Part shown: piece by piece, positions 8,105 to 15,980 of the stretch | How positions within the stretch are numbered: position 1 is the first letter of the stretch | Layout of the letters: each line of letters opens with the position of its first letter | NCBI GenBank assembly: GCA_029838215.1 | Contig: JALGVI010000023.1 | Coordinates: 1-36,645, forward strand | Reading direction: 5' to 3' | Origin: Candidatus Helarchaeota archaeon | GTDB taxonomy: Archaea; Asgardarchaeota; Lokiarchaeia; Helarchaeales; RDOG01 | Length of the DNA stretch: 36,645 bases | Program-made: the position numbers and the translations under genes | The notes under the pieces: model-generated | Database searches by the model: none | What the model was told of the DNA's origin: nothing | Seen by the model: only the letters and a program-made list of their open reading frames with translations

Positions 8105-8366
8105 TGTTTCACCCTCATTCTTGTTTTCTTAATTCATTCTTGACCTGTACCTTTCAGGATTTTTCTATCCATTCAATAACCACCATTGTCCTTTAAAGTC
8201 GGAGAGAGGTATTGAAAAATATGATTTATTTAGATCAAGTCGTAAGGACATCTTGATGATATGGATAAAAAGCCGAATAGTAGAATGATTTAAAGATTAA
8301 AATAATCGTGTTTAAGCTGAATTGATTTGTTGATTATCAAATAATTAGTCCGATTCGTGATATTAT
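8105..8366. other. Intergenic region between divergent cdc6 and MoaD-like genes
   Basis: This 262-bp gap must hold both divergent promoters. It contains a 9-bp direct repeat TCATTCTTG at 8115 and 8134 (19-bp period) and the palindrome TTGATTATCAA at 8330-8340. Canonical origin recognition boxes are not evident by eye. An origin is possible from position only. Confidence 0.4.
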
Positions 8367-8681
8367 ATGAATGAAGAATATGTTTTTAAAATTACCTTGC
8401 GTTTTTTTTCAATTCTTAAAAATATCACGGGCAAAAAAGAAATAGAACTTACAATTGGCGAGCAAGATGATACTCTTCACGGTGCTCTTTTTAAAATTTG
8501 CAAGGAATATGGAAAACACTTCCAAGAATTTATGTTTAAGAATGAAACAAGCCAACTTAATCCAAACTTGATTATCTTGATAAATGATATTGATGTCAAT
8601 CTCTTGAATGGATTAGACACGCGTCTAATAAAAGGAGACGTTATCACGATTTTTCCGACTATACATGGGGGTGCAACGTGA
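8367..8681 (+). CDS. MoaD/ThiS-like (ubiquitin-fold) protein with Gly-Gly near the C-terminus
   Basis: A 104-aa beta-grasp protein. The C-terminal half (NPNLIILINDIDVNLLNGLD, then KGDVITIFPTIHGGAT) follows the MoaD/SAMP pattern closely. In that family the terminal Gly-Gly is adenylated by an E1-like enzyme, then thiocarboxylated for molybdopterin or thio-tRNA synthesis or conjugated to proteins. Here two residues, Ala-Thr, follow the diglycine, so trimming or a different use would be needed. No moaE, moeB or E1-like gene is nearby. Its stop overlaps the GTG start of the PAP2 gene (GTGA), so those two are coupled. A GTGAT about 6 bp before the ATG may serve as ribosome binding site. Confidence 0.82.
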   Translation: MNEEYVFKITLRFFSILKNITGKKEIELTIGEQDDTLHGALFKICKEYGKHFQEFMFKNETSQLNPNLIILINDIDVNLLNGLDTRLIKGDVITIFPTIHGGAT

Positions 8682-9250
8682 TTCAAGCATTTATAAAAAA
8701 GTTGGTTGATCTAGATGTGAAATTATTCTTTAGAATAAACAAGATAACATCACCTAAAATTGACAAAGTTATGAAGTATTATTCTATTCTTTTAGGTCAT
8801 TTTGTCTTCTGGATTGCCATCTTACTCGTTCCTATATTTCTAAACTTCATTGATGAAGTGGCAATGATCATCCTTGGAATGTTCGAAAACGTGTGCTTGG
8901 CATATTGCTTGAAATACATATTTCAAAGACCTCGTCCATATGAAGTCTTGGTAGGCGTGAAAGTCTTGGATGCTCAAGGCGATCCATCATTTCCAAGTAG
9001 CCATGTTCAAAATTGCACTTGTTTTACCGTAATCACTAGCATAATTTGGCCTTTTACATTTTTGCCTCTTCTGATTATTGTCTTAATGCTTGCTTTTAGC
9101 CGAATTTATGTCGGTGCTCATTATCCTAGCGACGTGATGGGCGGTATTCTCCTAGGAATTGTTTTTTCTTTTTTATACTTGGTATGGCTTTATCCTATTG
9201 CTGTTGTAATTTATAACTTATTGTCAATTTCATTTTCTTTGTTTTTTTAG
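8678..9250 (+). CDS. PAP2-family membrane phosphatase
   Basis: A 190-aa integral membrane protein with five or six hydrophobic helices. It contains the three PAP2 signature motifs in order: KYIFQRPRP (motif 1), SFPSSH (motif 2, PSGH-like with Ser in place of Gly) and SRIYVGAHYPSDVMGG (motif 3, with the catalytic His and Asp). Such enzymes dephosphorylate lipid phosphates or polyprenyl pyrophosphates at the membrane. In an archaeon an isoprenoid or archaetidyl phosphate substrate is likely, but this cannot be read from sequence. It starts with GTG overlapping the MoaD-like stop by 4 bp and ends 17 bp from the convergent methyltransferase gene. Confidence 0.88.
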   Translation: MIQAFIKKLVDLDVKLFFRINKITSPKIDKVMKYYSILLGHFVFWIAILLVPIFLNFIDEVAMIILGMFENVCLAYCLKYIFQRPRPYEVLVGVKVLDAQGDPSFPSSHVQNCTCFTVITSIIWPFTFLPLLIIVLMLAFSRIYVGAHYPSDVMGGILLGIVFSFLYLVWLYPIAVVIYNLLSISFSLFF

Positions 9251-9267
9251 TTTTTAGCATAATGGAA

Positions 9268-10131
9268 TCAAGTGATGACTATTACATCTTCATTCTGTTG
9301 TTCTATTGTCGGCTCAATAAATTCCGTAAGTGATCTCTGATCATTTTTTAACCTCTTAACGGCATTATGCACGTATGTAGGATTTATTTCAAATCCAATG
9401 GAATTTCGCGATAATAATTTAGCAACATTTGCTGTCGTTCCTGATCCTAAAAATGGATCTAACACGATATCTCCTTCATCACTACAAGCAAGCATTATAC
9501 GTTCTATCATTTTTTCGGGAAATTGAGCAGGATGAAAATTTCTTTCCCTTGAATTACCTTTAACGATTGGAAAATACCATACATCTGTTGGATTTGCGCC
9601 TAATGGATTATTGCGCTTATCTCTTGTCTTGGGAGGAACTCGAATCCTATCTAAATAAAACTTGTATGATTTTGGGTTTTTCACGAACCAAAACCAGAAT
9701 TCATAACGAGGATGGAACTTGTTGTTTTGAGTATCGCTATTTATGTCATAATTCCAAACGATGAGGTTTTTCAGAAAAAATTTTTTTCTAGTAAATTGTA
9801 AGATCCAAGTGGGTGGTTCAAGACTCCCTTGAGTGGCAGAAACCGTCTTGCCTTGTTCATTTATATAACGACTTTTCATGTTTATCCAACAAGAGCCATC
9901 TTTTTTTAAAACACGACAGAATTGGGTAATTACATCCCCTAATTTGGTTCGATATTCATTCTCAGGTAAATTGTCAAAATAATTCTCCGTATAATCGTTT
10001 CGAGATTTTAATGCCAGGTTATATGGAGGTGATGTAATGATTAAATCGACCGTTTCGTTAGAAATGAACTTCTTCATTCCCAACAAGCAGTCCATTTGAT
10101 AAATTTTATGCTGAACTTTTATGAAAAACAA
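9268..10131 (-). CDS. DNA methyltransferase (N4-cytosine/N6-adenine type, beta-class order)
   Basis: A 287-aa SAM-dependent DNA methylase. The catalytic motif TSPPYNL is near the N-terminus (about 33-39), and the SAM-binding motif DPFLGSGTT is near the C-terminus (about 225-233), followed by GFEINPTYV. Catalytic motif before SAM motif is the beta-class order, and S-P-P-Y is more usual for N4-cytosine than for N6-adenine enzymes. No restriction endonuclease or specificity subunit flanks it, so it may be an orphan epigenetic methylase. The start is uncertain: TTG at 10131 directly abuts a GGAG, while the next ATG (residue 13) would cut the conserved KIYQMDCL segment. Confidence 0.88.
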   Translation of the reverse strand: MFFIKVQHKIYQMDCLLGMKKFISNETVDLIITSPPYNLALKSRNDYTENYFDNLPENEYRTKLGDVITQFCRVLKKDGSCWINMKSRYINEQGKTVSATQGSLEPPTWILQFTRKKFFLKNLIVWNYDINSDTQNNKFHPRYEFWFWFVKNPKSYKFYLDRIRVPPKTRDKRNNPLGANPTDVWYFPIVKGNSRERNFHPAQFPEKMIERIMLACSDEGDIVLDPFLGSGTTANVAKLLSRNSIGFEINPTYVHNAVKRLKNDQRSLTEFIEPTIEQQNEDVIVIT

Positions 10132-10154
10132 CTCCTGGTTATTTCAAACTCGTT

Positions 10155-10850
10155 TCATCTTTTGGAAATATAATTCATTATTACTTCAAGATTTTCATAA
10201 TCTTTGATCACGAGATCAGCAATGGCTTTTTTTAATTCCGCTTGAGAATATAAACCTGTAGCTACTGCCAAAACCGAAATTCCTGCCTCTCGTGCAGCTT
10301 TTATATCAAGAGGTGTATCTCCAATAAGCAAAACATCTTCTCGAGTAAAATGAATCCCTGAAGCCTGACTTGCTCGCTGGATGGCAATATCAACAATTTT
10401 TCCTCTTGATTCATCATCACTTCCAAATCCTCCTGTTAAAAAAAAGGCATCAATACCTGTACTTTTCAGTTTATTCCATGCTATTTCTTCTATATTTCCA
10501 GTTGCTAATCCTAGAATGATATCAAGCTTTTTTAATCGGTTTAACAATTCTCGAACACCTGGAATGAGGTGAATAGAACGCTGCAATGAAAACATCGAAA
10601 AATATGAAATCAATGTATCTCGTATGTGTTTTTTCCGTGCATCAAAATGATCCAAAGAGAAACCGTTATTTTTTAACTCCTTTCGGACGATTAAAAAATC
10701 TGTTAAGCCATGATGATTCGTTTCGCGAAGATCTATATTAATTTCGAATAACTCTTTGAACATTTCATTAAAAGCAAGAAGATGTGCTTCATTATTAAAG
10801 ATGAGCGTGCCGTCAATATCGAATAAAACCAGCTTGAACATTTTTTTCAC
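10155..10850 (-). CDS. HAD-superfamily phosphatase (phosphoglycolate phosphatase-like)
   Basis: A 231-aa HAD hydrolase. Motif I LFDIDGTLI holds the nucleophile and acid/base aspartates near residues 10-12. Motif II is LATGN (about 115-119), the motif III region lies around KLKSTG, and motif IV is GDTPLDIKAAREAG (about 177-190). A helical cap lies between motifs I and II (subfamily I), as in Gph and beta-phosphoglucomutase relatives. Substrate cannot be named from sequence; phosphoglycolate or a small sugar phosphate is typical. The start is GTG 10850 or, three codons later, ATG 10841. It precedes the DNA methyltransferase by 23 bp on the same strand and may be co-transcribed. Confidence 0.85.
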   Translation of the reverse strand: MKKMFKLVLFDIDGTLIFNNEAHLLAFNEMFKELFEINIDLRETNHHGLTDFLIVRKELKNNGFSLDHFDARKKHIRDTLISYFSMFSLQRSIHLIPGVRELLNRLKKLDIILGLATGNIEEIAWNKLKSTGIDAFFLTGGFGSDDESRGKIVDIAIQRASQASGIHFTREDVLLIGDTPLDIKAAREAGISVLAVATGLYSQAELKKAIADLVIKDYENLEVIMNYISKR

Positions 10851-11037
10851 GGCGAATTCTGATATTGAAAAATATTCAACTATAATGATTTCTTTCAGTA
10901 AGATTTTTAGAATCTTCTACGATTAAAAAGATGTAATGCATTTCAATAAACAATTAGATTGAAATAGAATATGAGAACGAACATTGAAGAAAATATGCTT
11001 GACGATCCAAAAAAGAATTTTTGGTTGTCAATATCAT

Positions 11038-11076
11038 ACCATTTTCTAATGGTCGTTTTAAATATTATATAAGGAG
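11038..11076 (+). promoter_or_regulatory. Inverted repeat, TATA-like run and ribosome binding site upstream of the homocitrate synthase-like gene
   Basis: ACCATT-TTCT-AATGGT (11038-11053) is a 6-bp inverted repeat with a 4-nt spacer. It is followed by TTTTAAATATTATATA (11055-11070) and then AAGGAG at 11071-11076, 11 bp before ATG 11088. The inverted repeat lies where a repressor could block TBP/TFB binding. Which part is the promoter and which the leader is uncertain, because the box and the ribosome binding site are adjacent. Confidence 0.35.
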
Positions 11077-11087
11077 TAATTTTGTTA

Positions 11088-12287
11088 ATGAAAAAGATAC
11101 AAGACGCAAAAATCGATGATAGTACTCTGCGAGATGGTCTTCAAATGCCTGGAATTCGGGCTCCATCTCCAGAAGATCGATTCATCATAGCAGAAATTCT
11201 GAACGACATCGGGATAGACCGAATGGAACTTTTCGGAACGTGGTATGATGTCGATCGAAAAACGGCTCAACTTCTCTTAGATGCTGGTTTTAAGAGCAGA
11301 GTGGCTATCTGGGTACGGGCAAATACAGCAGACATCGATGAAGCACTAAAACTAAATGGAATAAAAGAAGTTGGCATTTCGCATCCCATATCAAAAATTC
11401 ATCTCGATTATAAACTGAGAATAAGTGAAGAAGAAGCATTTAATCGAATCTCAGGAGCTGTTAAGTACGCAACAGATCACGGTCTAAGAAGCTTCTATCA
11501 TGCAGAAGACTGTACAAGAGCAGATTGGACGTTCGAGAAAAAAATCATCCAAGCAGTAATTGAAGCGGGAGCAGAATGTTATAGGATCTGTGATACAGTT
11601 GGAGCATCTTTGAGTGCTCATACCTCTGATTTGATTCCTTTAGAACGGAGTGTTCCTGACAGGATAAAAGCCATAAATAAATTATTTGGAGATAAGATTG
11701 AATTGGAGTTTCATGGGCATGATGATCTCGGAAATGCCGTCACTAACACGTTGACTGCCCTCAATAACGGTGCAACATGGGCTTCAACTACAATGCTCGG
11801 TATTGGTGAACGTTCAGGTAATGCTGAAACTGAAAAGGTAATAATGAACCTCTACTATCATTATAACGTCAACCGATACAAAATAGAAAGGCTCACGGAA
11901 TGTTGTCAAAAAATAAGCAGGTTTTGCGATATCAAGATTCCAAATAATAAAGCAATAGTAGGTCCAAATGTATTCACCCACCAGTCAGGCATTCATAGTG
12001 ATGGCGTAATCAAACATCCAGAAACATATGAGCTTTATCCCCCTGAAAAAGTCGGAAACATCCGAAGGCTCTTCATTGGTTCATATTCGGGTAAAAACGT
12101 GATACTTCATAAATTAAAAGAACTCATCAAAGAAGAAGGAAAAAGCAAGAGTTTTGACGAGAATGACGGACGTGTAAAAGGACTCATCGATTACATCCAG
12201 AATAACTTATTTGGCAGCGGAGCAAGACATTCACCACTAACAGAAGGTGAATTTAAAATGATCGTTCGAATGTTCGCTCTTATATGA
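11088..12287 (+). CDS. Homocitrate/isopropylmalate synthase-like DRE-TIM metallolyase
   Basis: About 399 aa from ATG 11088; an in-frame TTG at 11082 adds two residues. A TIM-barrel Claisen-condensation enzyme with DDSTLRDGLQ near the N-terminus, a metal-binding HGHDDLGNAVTN, GIGERSGNAETE, and a C-terminal FTHQSGIHSDGVIKHPETYE that resembles the homocitrate synthase region joining the barrel. The usual RDGEQ is RDGLQ and the usual HxHND is HGHDD, so the catalytic pocket differs from standard LeuA or AksA. No C-terminal LeuA allosteric domain is present. It forms a likely operon with the PIN protein 20 bp downstream. The enzyme class is confident; substrate (2-oxoglutarate, 2-oxoisovalerate, oxaloacetate or other) is not. 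Confidence 0.8.
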   Translation: MKKIQDAKIDDSTLRDGLQMPGIRAPSPEDRFIIAEILNDIGIDRMELFGTWYDVDRKTAQLLLDAGFKSRVAIWVRANTADIDEALKLNGIKEVGISHPISKIHLDYKLRISEEEAFNRISGAVKYATDHGLRSFYHAEDCTRADWTFEKKIIQAVIEAGAECYRICDTVGASLSAHTSDLIPLERSVPDRIKAINKLFGDKIELEFHGHDDLGNAVTNTLTALNNGATWASTTMLGIGERSGNAETEKVIMNLYYHYNVNRYKIERLTECCQKISRFCDIKIPNNKAIVGPNVFTHQSGIHSDGVIKHPETYELYPPEKVGNIRRLFIGSYSGKNVILHKLKELIKEEGKSKSFDENDGRVKGLIDYIQNNLFGSGARHSPLTEGEFKMIVRMFALI

Positions 12288-12307
12288 AATCCTAAGAAGG
12301 AATTTCG

Positions 12308-14272
12308 ATGCAAACATTCATTTTCGATGCCAATTTTTTTATTAACTTGTACAAATCCGGTTATTTGGTTTCTGTAGAACGTCTATATGAAGCGTTTCTC
12401 GAACTGGGTTTGGATTCTGGTCGATCATATACGACAAACGTTGTTTTTCGTGAATTAAAATCATTGTCTCAAAAAGCCTTATCAATTATTAAAAAAATCC
12501 TAAACATAATTCAAATCTTACCTGCCGATATCCGAAAACTCACGAAAGATAAGGACCCTCGTAAGAATCCACAAGACCCTGATCTTTCGCTTGTTGCCCT
12601 CGGGCAAAAACTCATTCAACAGGACAACACGCGAATCGTGACCATAGTGACCAATGATTTTAAACTAAACAATTTCATCCGAAGTAATGCTCCTCAAATC
12701 CGCACTCTCCCACCAAGTAGCTTCATTCTCTACTTGATTAATAACCTGAGAAATAAAAACCTCTTGAGATATTTTAAGAAAATCCGACAACAGATTATGT
12801 GGGAATATGAAGTCCAATACGTTATGGAACGTCGCGACACCTATAACCCACGAGAAAAACTTCGATGGTTGGTTGAGAAAGCACTAACTATGGCAAAGCC
12901 GTCTACTACATCTTCGTTACCCGATGATGAAGAGAGAGAAGCCGAAGATTCGCTCAATCGTGAAAAATATTTAATAAATCGATATCTAAAAGGTGAGAGA
13001 CTTTCAAAAAATCAGAATGAAGCGATTAAGGATTTTATTCCTTTCCTGAATTCCTTGAAGAAAGCAAATAAACGATTAAAAAAAGTAATCTCATATTTGG
13101 AATCCGATCAATTCCAAGAAATCATTAAACAATTTCAACAAATAAACAAAGACTTACTAATCACTTTACAGATTTCTCAGGTTCATTTACCCCCCTCTAA
13201 AACATCTTTATTATTCGAATTGATTTCAACCTATCTTGCCAGATTTGAATTCTTTGTTGCCATCTCACTTGTCGAGATTGATATGGAAGCTGCGTTAGAG
13301 CATTTCGATAAAGTACTTTTATATAGTCTAATGTCGAATCAAAACCAAAATCTCCTGATCATTAATTATTTTAAAGCACTGACAATCTTCTTTAACTCTG
13401 GAGGCGAAGAAGATTACAAAAAAGCTGGTGATCAATTCAATCTCACTCAGCGACTTGCAAAAAGTCAAAAAAATTTACGTTATCTAATGTTAGCTAGATT
13501 TGGTGAAGCCATTTCACGATTTCTTTCTGGTGAAGGACAGCTTGCTTTGGATATAATGACTGATGTTAACAAGCTGGTTGAAAAACATCTTGATATCAGT
13601 CTTGATTTATGGAATGAATTTGGAGACAATTTTTATATGATTGGTCGGGCAGGAATTGCAGCTAGTTTGTATCGAGAAGCACTCGAAATTGCCGTCCAAC
13701 TTAATCGATCAAAGGTTGTCGATAAACTTCTCGAAAAACTTAAAAAGTGTTTGTTAGCAGCTGGTTCCTATATTTCTCCAATTGTCGTAAAACTCGAAAA
13801 ATTCATAGATCTAGCACATGATCAAGACTCAGATTCAAGCTCCTATAATGAAGCTATTGCAAAAATGGCAGAATTAAATAAACAATTATACGAAGAGTTC
13901 CCTCACTTCACTAATGGAAAATGGTTCCTTGGAAAAGATCTTAGTATTTCTCTCAAAGAACCGTTAGACGTGGTTGATCATGCAATAACTTGTTCAACTA
14001 AAGGGAAGAAAAAGAAAACTGAAACTACTTTCTATTGTTATTCGAGCGAATATGGTGGGATTGCCGTGCGAGTTCCTGAAGAAATTCAAGTTCGCGTTCC
14101 AGAATCTTATCAACTGAAACTAAATCCTGAAAAGAAGCTAAAGATCGATCCCCCGACTCAAGATGAAAAGGAAACGTACTTCATAAGAGCCATAATAAAT
14201 GTCCAAAAAAAGAGTGATTTATCACTCAACAAGCAAGTTCCAGTTGTTTACGAAAAGTTTTTTGAAATTTGA
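12308..14272 (+). CDS. PIN-domain ribonuclease fused to a long helical (TPR-like) region
   Basis: A 654-aa protein. Residues 1-155 form a PIN nuclease domain with the expected acidic residues D7 (FDANFF), E49 (FRELKSL), D92 (DPDLSLVAL) and D117 (TNDFKL). Residues about 170-290 are charged and helical. Residues about 300-490 look like TPR or similar helical hairpins (AALEHFDKVLLYSL, AGIAASLYREALEIA). The last 130 residues include a beta-rich segment with several basic patches. PIN domains of this type cut RNA with Mg2+ or Mn2+. No antitoxin gene lies beside it and the size is far beyond toxin PIN proteins, so an RNA-processing or quality-control role is more likely. GAAGGA upstream of the ATG is a good ribosome binding site. 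Confidence 0.75.
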   Translation: MQTFIFDANFFINLYKSGYLVSVERLYEAFLELGLDSGRSYTTNVVFRELKSLSQKALSIIKKILNIIQILPADIRKLTKDKDPRKNPQDPDLSLVALGQKLIQQDNTRIVTIVTNDFKLNNFIRSNAPQIRTLPPSSFILYLINNLRNKNLLRYFKKIRQQIMWEYEVQYVMERRDTYNPREKLRWLVEKALTMAKPSTTSSLPDDEEREAEDSLNREKYLINRYLKGERLSKNQNEAIKDFIPFLNSLKKANKRLKKVISYLESDQFQEIIKQFQQINKDLLITLQISQVHLPPSKTSLLFELISTYLARFEFFVAISLVEIDMEAALEHFDKVLLYSLMSNQNQNLLIINYFKALTIFFNSGGEEDYKKAGDQFNLTQRLAKSQKNLRYLMLARFGEAISRFLSGEGQLALDIMTDVNKLVEKHLDISLDLWNEFGDNFYMIGRAGIAASLYREALEIAVQLNRSKVVDKLLEKLKKCLLAAGSYISPIVVKLEKFIDLAHDQDSDSSSYNEAIAKMAELNKQLYEEFPHFTNGKWFLGKDLSISLKEPLDVVDHAITCSTKGKKKKTETTFYCYSSEYGGIAVRVPEEIQVRVPESYQLKLNPEKKLKIDPPTQDEKETYFIRAIINVQKKSDLSLNKQVPVVYEKFFEI

Positions 14273-14301
14273 TCGAAGTAATTTTGAATTAAATCTTCAT
14301 T

Positions 14302-15255
14302 TTACTTTAACAATGCGCATTGTGCCAATAGACTTGAAAGTTGAATATCTTCGTTCGCACCTTCAATAAGTCTGAAATTAATCTCCCCAATTTTATCGGA
14401 AAGTATAATCTTTTTCATCTCGTCAATGTTTAGATTATATATTTCTCTGTGGATTTGTTTAACAATATCAATTCCAGATAATCCGTATGTTGTCAATAAG
14501 TTTTTAAGCTCTTGTCGCGCTTTTAAGAACTCTCCATTGATTGCCATTTCAATCATTTTTCTTACTTGTTCAGGTTGGGCTTTCCCCGTAATCTTGTATA
14601 TGGCTTCTGCACTTATTTCTTCAGCGATACTCGTTGCTGCTTGTAAAGTGTTGACTGCTTTTCTCAAATCTCCTTCTGAAACATATAATAACGCGTCAAT
14701 GCCGTCTTTTAAGATTTTAACGTTTTCTCTTGTTGCGATGTATTTAATCCTTTTAATCACGTCTTGGTCAGTTAATGGAGAGAATCGAAACACTGCACAA
14801 CGGGATTGAATGGGTTCAATGATTTTCGAACTATAATTACAAATCAAAATAAACCTGCAGTTCTTAGTGAATTTTTCCATTGTCCTTCTCAGAGCCTGCT
14901 GAGCCGCAGAGGTCATATTGTCCGATTCATCCAAGATTAATATCTTAAATGGAACGCCTGATATGGTTTTTTGGTGAGCAAAATTCTTTATTGTAGTTCT
15001 AATGACATCAATTCCGCGTTCATCGGATGCATTCAATTCTTTAATGACATCTGCTGAAAAATTTCTCTTAAATAAATCTCGAGCTAAAGCATACGCTGAA
15101 GTCGTTTTTCCAATTCCAGCAGGTCCTGCGAAGATTAAATGGGGAAGTGATTCCTTCTCAACAAAATTCTTTAATCTCGAAACGATTTCTTTTTGATTTA
15201 CAACCTCATCTAATGTTCTAGGACGATACTTCTCAACCCATACTTCGTGTGACAA
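14302..15255 (-). CDS. rfcS: Replication factor C small subunit
   Basis: A 317-aa clamp-loader AAA+ ATPase. The N-terminal WVEKYRPRTLDEVV motif is diagnostic. Walker A GPAGIGKT is at 44-51, the DEAD-box variant LDESDNM around 109, and the arginine-finger SRC motif in IQSRCAVFRF. A C-terminal helical collar domain completes it. With RFC large subunit (not in this window) it loads PCNA. The length equals that of typical archaeal RfcS, with no intein. The start is TTG at 15255, supported by GGTG 8-11 bp upstream and by the position of the conserved WVEKYRP. It is convergent with the PIN gene across 29 bp. Confidence 0.95.
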   Translation of the reverse strand: MSHEVWVEKYRPRTLDEVVNQKEIVSRLKNFVEKESLPHLIFAGPAGIGKTTSAYALARDLFKRNFSADVIKELNASDERGIDVIRTTIKNFAHQKTISGVPFKILILDESDNMTSAAQQALRRTMEKFTKNCRFILICNYSSKIIEPIQSRCAVFRFSPLTDQDVIKRIKYIATRENVKILKDGIDALLYVSEGDLRKAVNTLQAATSIAEEISAEAIYKITGKAQPEQVRKMIEMAINGEFLKARQELKNLLTTYGLSGIDIVKQIHREIYNLNIDEMKKIILSDKIGEINFRLIEGANEDIQLSSLLAQCALLK

Positions 15256-15421
15256 TCTTGAAACACCGAATTCTTTTTTTTAAACAAGCTTGGAAATTTA
15301 TCTTTATAAGTTGGTTCGTTAATCTTCAGCACGGATTTTAATATCATTATTATTCATAAATTAAAAATGGTTAAAAATCATGTAAGTTTGCCATTCGAAT
15401 CATTCAGGAGACATCAAATTC

Positions 15422-15973
15422 ATGGATAAGGATGAATTAATTAAACAAATCATCTCGGAAGTACAGGAAATAAGCCCCCATAACTACGGATTAATGACCT
15501 CAGAAGGCAAAACTATCGTATCTACATTTAATAAAAAAGCTAATAAGATCATATCTAAATTCGTCTATCAAAATTCAAACATGCCCGTAGTTGCCTACAT
15601 ACAGGAACCTCTTGCTGATTCGAAATACATTCTTTATATCTTCAAGATTTCGCTTGAGATTTTTCTTGCATGCGTTTCGAGCAAGGACTTACAAGAAATC
15701 ACGAGAAAATTCAGGTTATTAGCAAATAAATTTGGATATCAACTTTTTAAAACTTTTAAAACGAGAAAACATATCAGACTCCCTAAAACTCAACTTGTAC
15801 GAGAATTTCACGACAAAGAACCTTTGAAAGCTGTGGAAAAACTTTATCTCTATCAAGAATTAGCACTTTCTCGTGCCGAATTGAAAGAAGCAATGTTAAA
15901 CCACGTGAAAAGTCTCAAGCATCCATGGCCCGTGAAAAAAAAGAGCTCTAGAAAAATGAGGCGTTCTCATTAA
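15422..15973 (+). CDS. Roadblock/LC7-like protein with basic C-terminal tail (putative)
   Basis: A 183-aa protein without an obvious named family. Residues 1-110 can be read as helix, strand (HNYGLMTSEG), strand (KTIVSTF), helix, three strands (MPVVAYIQE, KYILYIFKIS, LEIFLACVSS) and a final helix. That is the order of a roadblock/LC7 domain. The last 75 residues are basic and helical, ending KKKSSRKMRRSH. AGGAG lies 9-13 bp before the ATG. It converges on the longin-GTPase gene with only a 7-bp gap. Roadblock proteins scaffold or regulate Ras-like GTPases, so a functional link is attractive but is inference from fold pattern and position. Confidence 0.6.
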   Translation: MDKDELIKQIISEVQEISPHNYGLMTSEGKTIVSTFNKKANKIISKFVYQNSNMPVVAYIQEPLADSKYILYIFKISLEIFLACVSSKDLQEITRKFRLLANKFGYQLFKTFKTRKHIRLPKTQLVREFHDKEPLKAVEKLYLYQELALSRAELKEAMLNHVKSLKHPWPVKKKSSRKMRRSH

Positions 15974-15980
15974 TTTGCCA

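Noticed and set aside
8253..8320. Possible C/D box RNA (TTGATGA at 8253 and CTGA at 8317)
   Set aside because: The C box lacks the leading purine, no clear D'/C' pair is seen, and such short motifs arise by chance in A+T-rich intergenic DNA.
12308..12770. PIN toxin of a VapBC pair
   Set aside because: There is no small antitoxin gene upstream and the protein is about five times the length of VapC.
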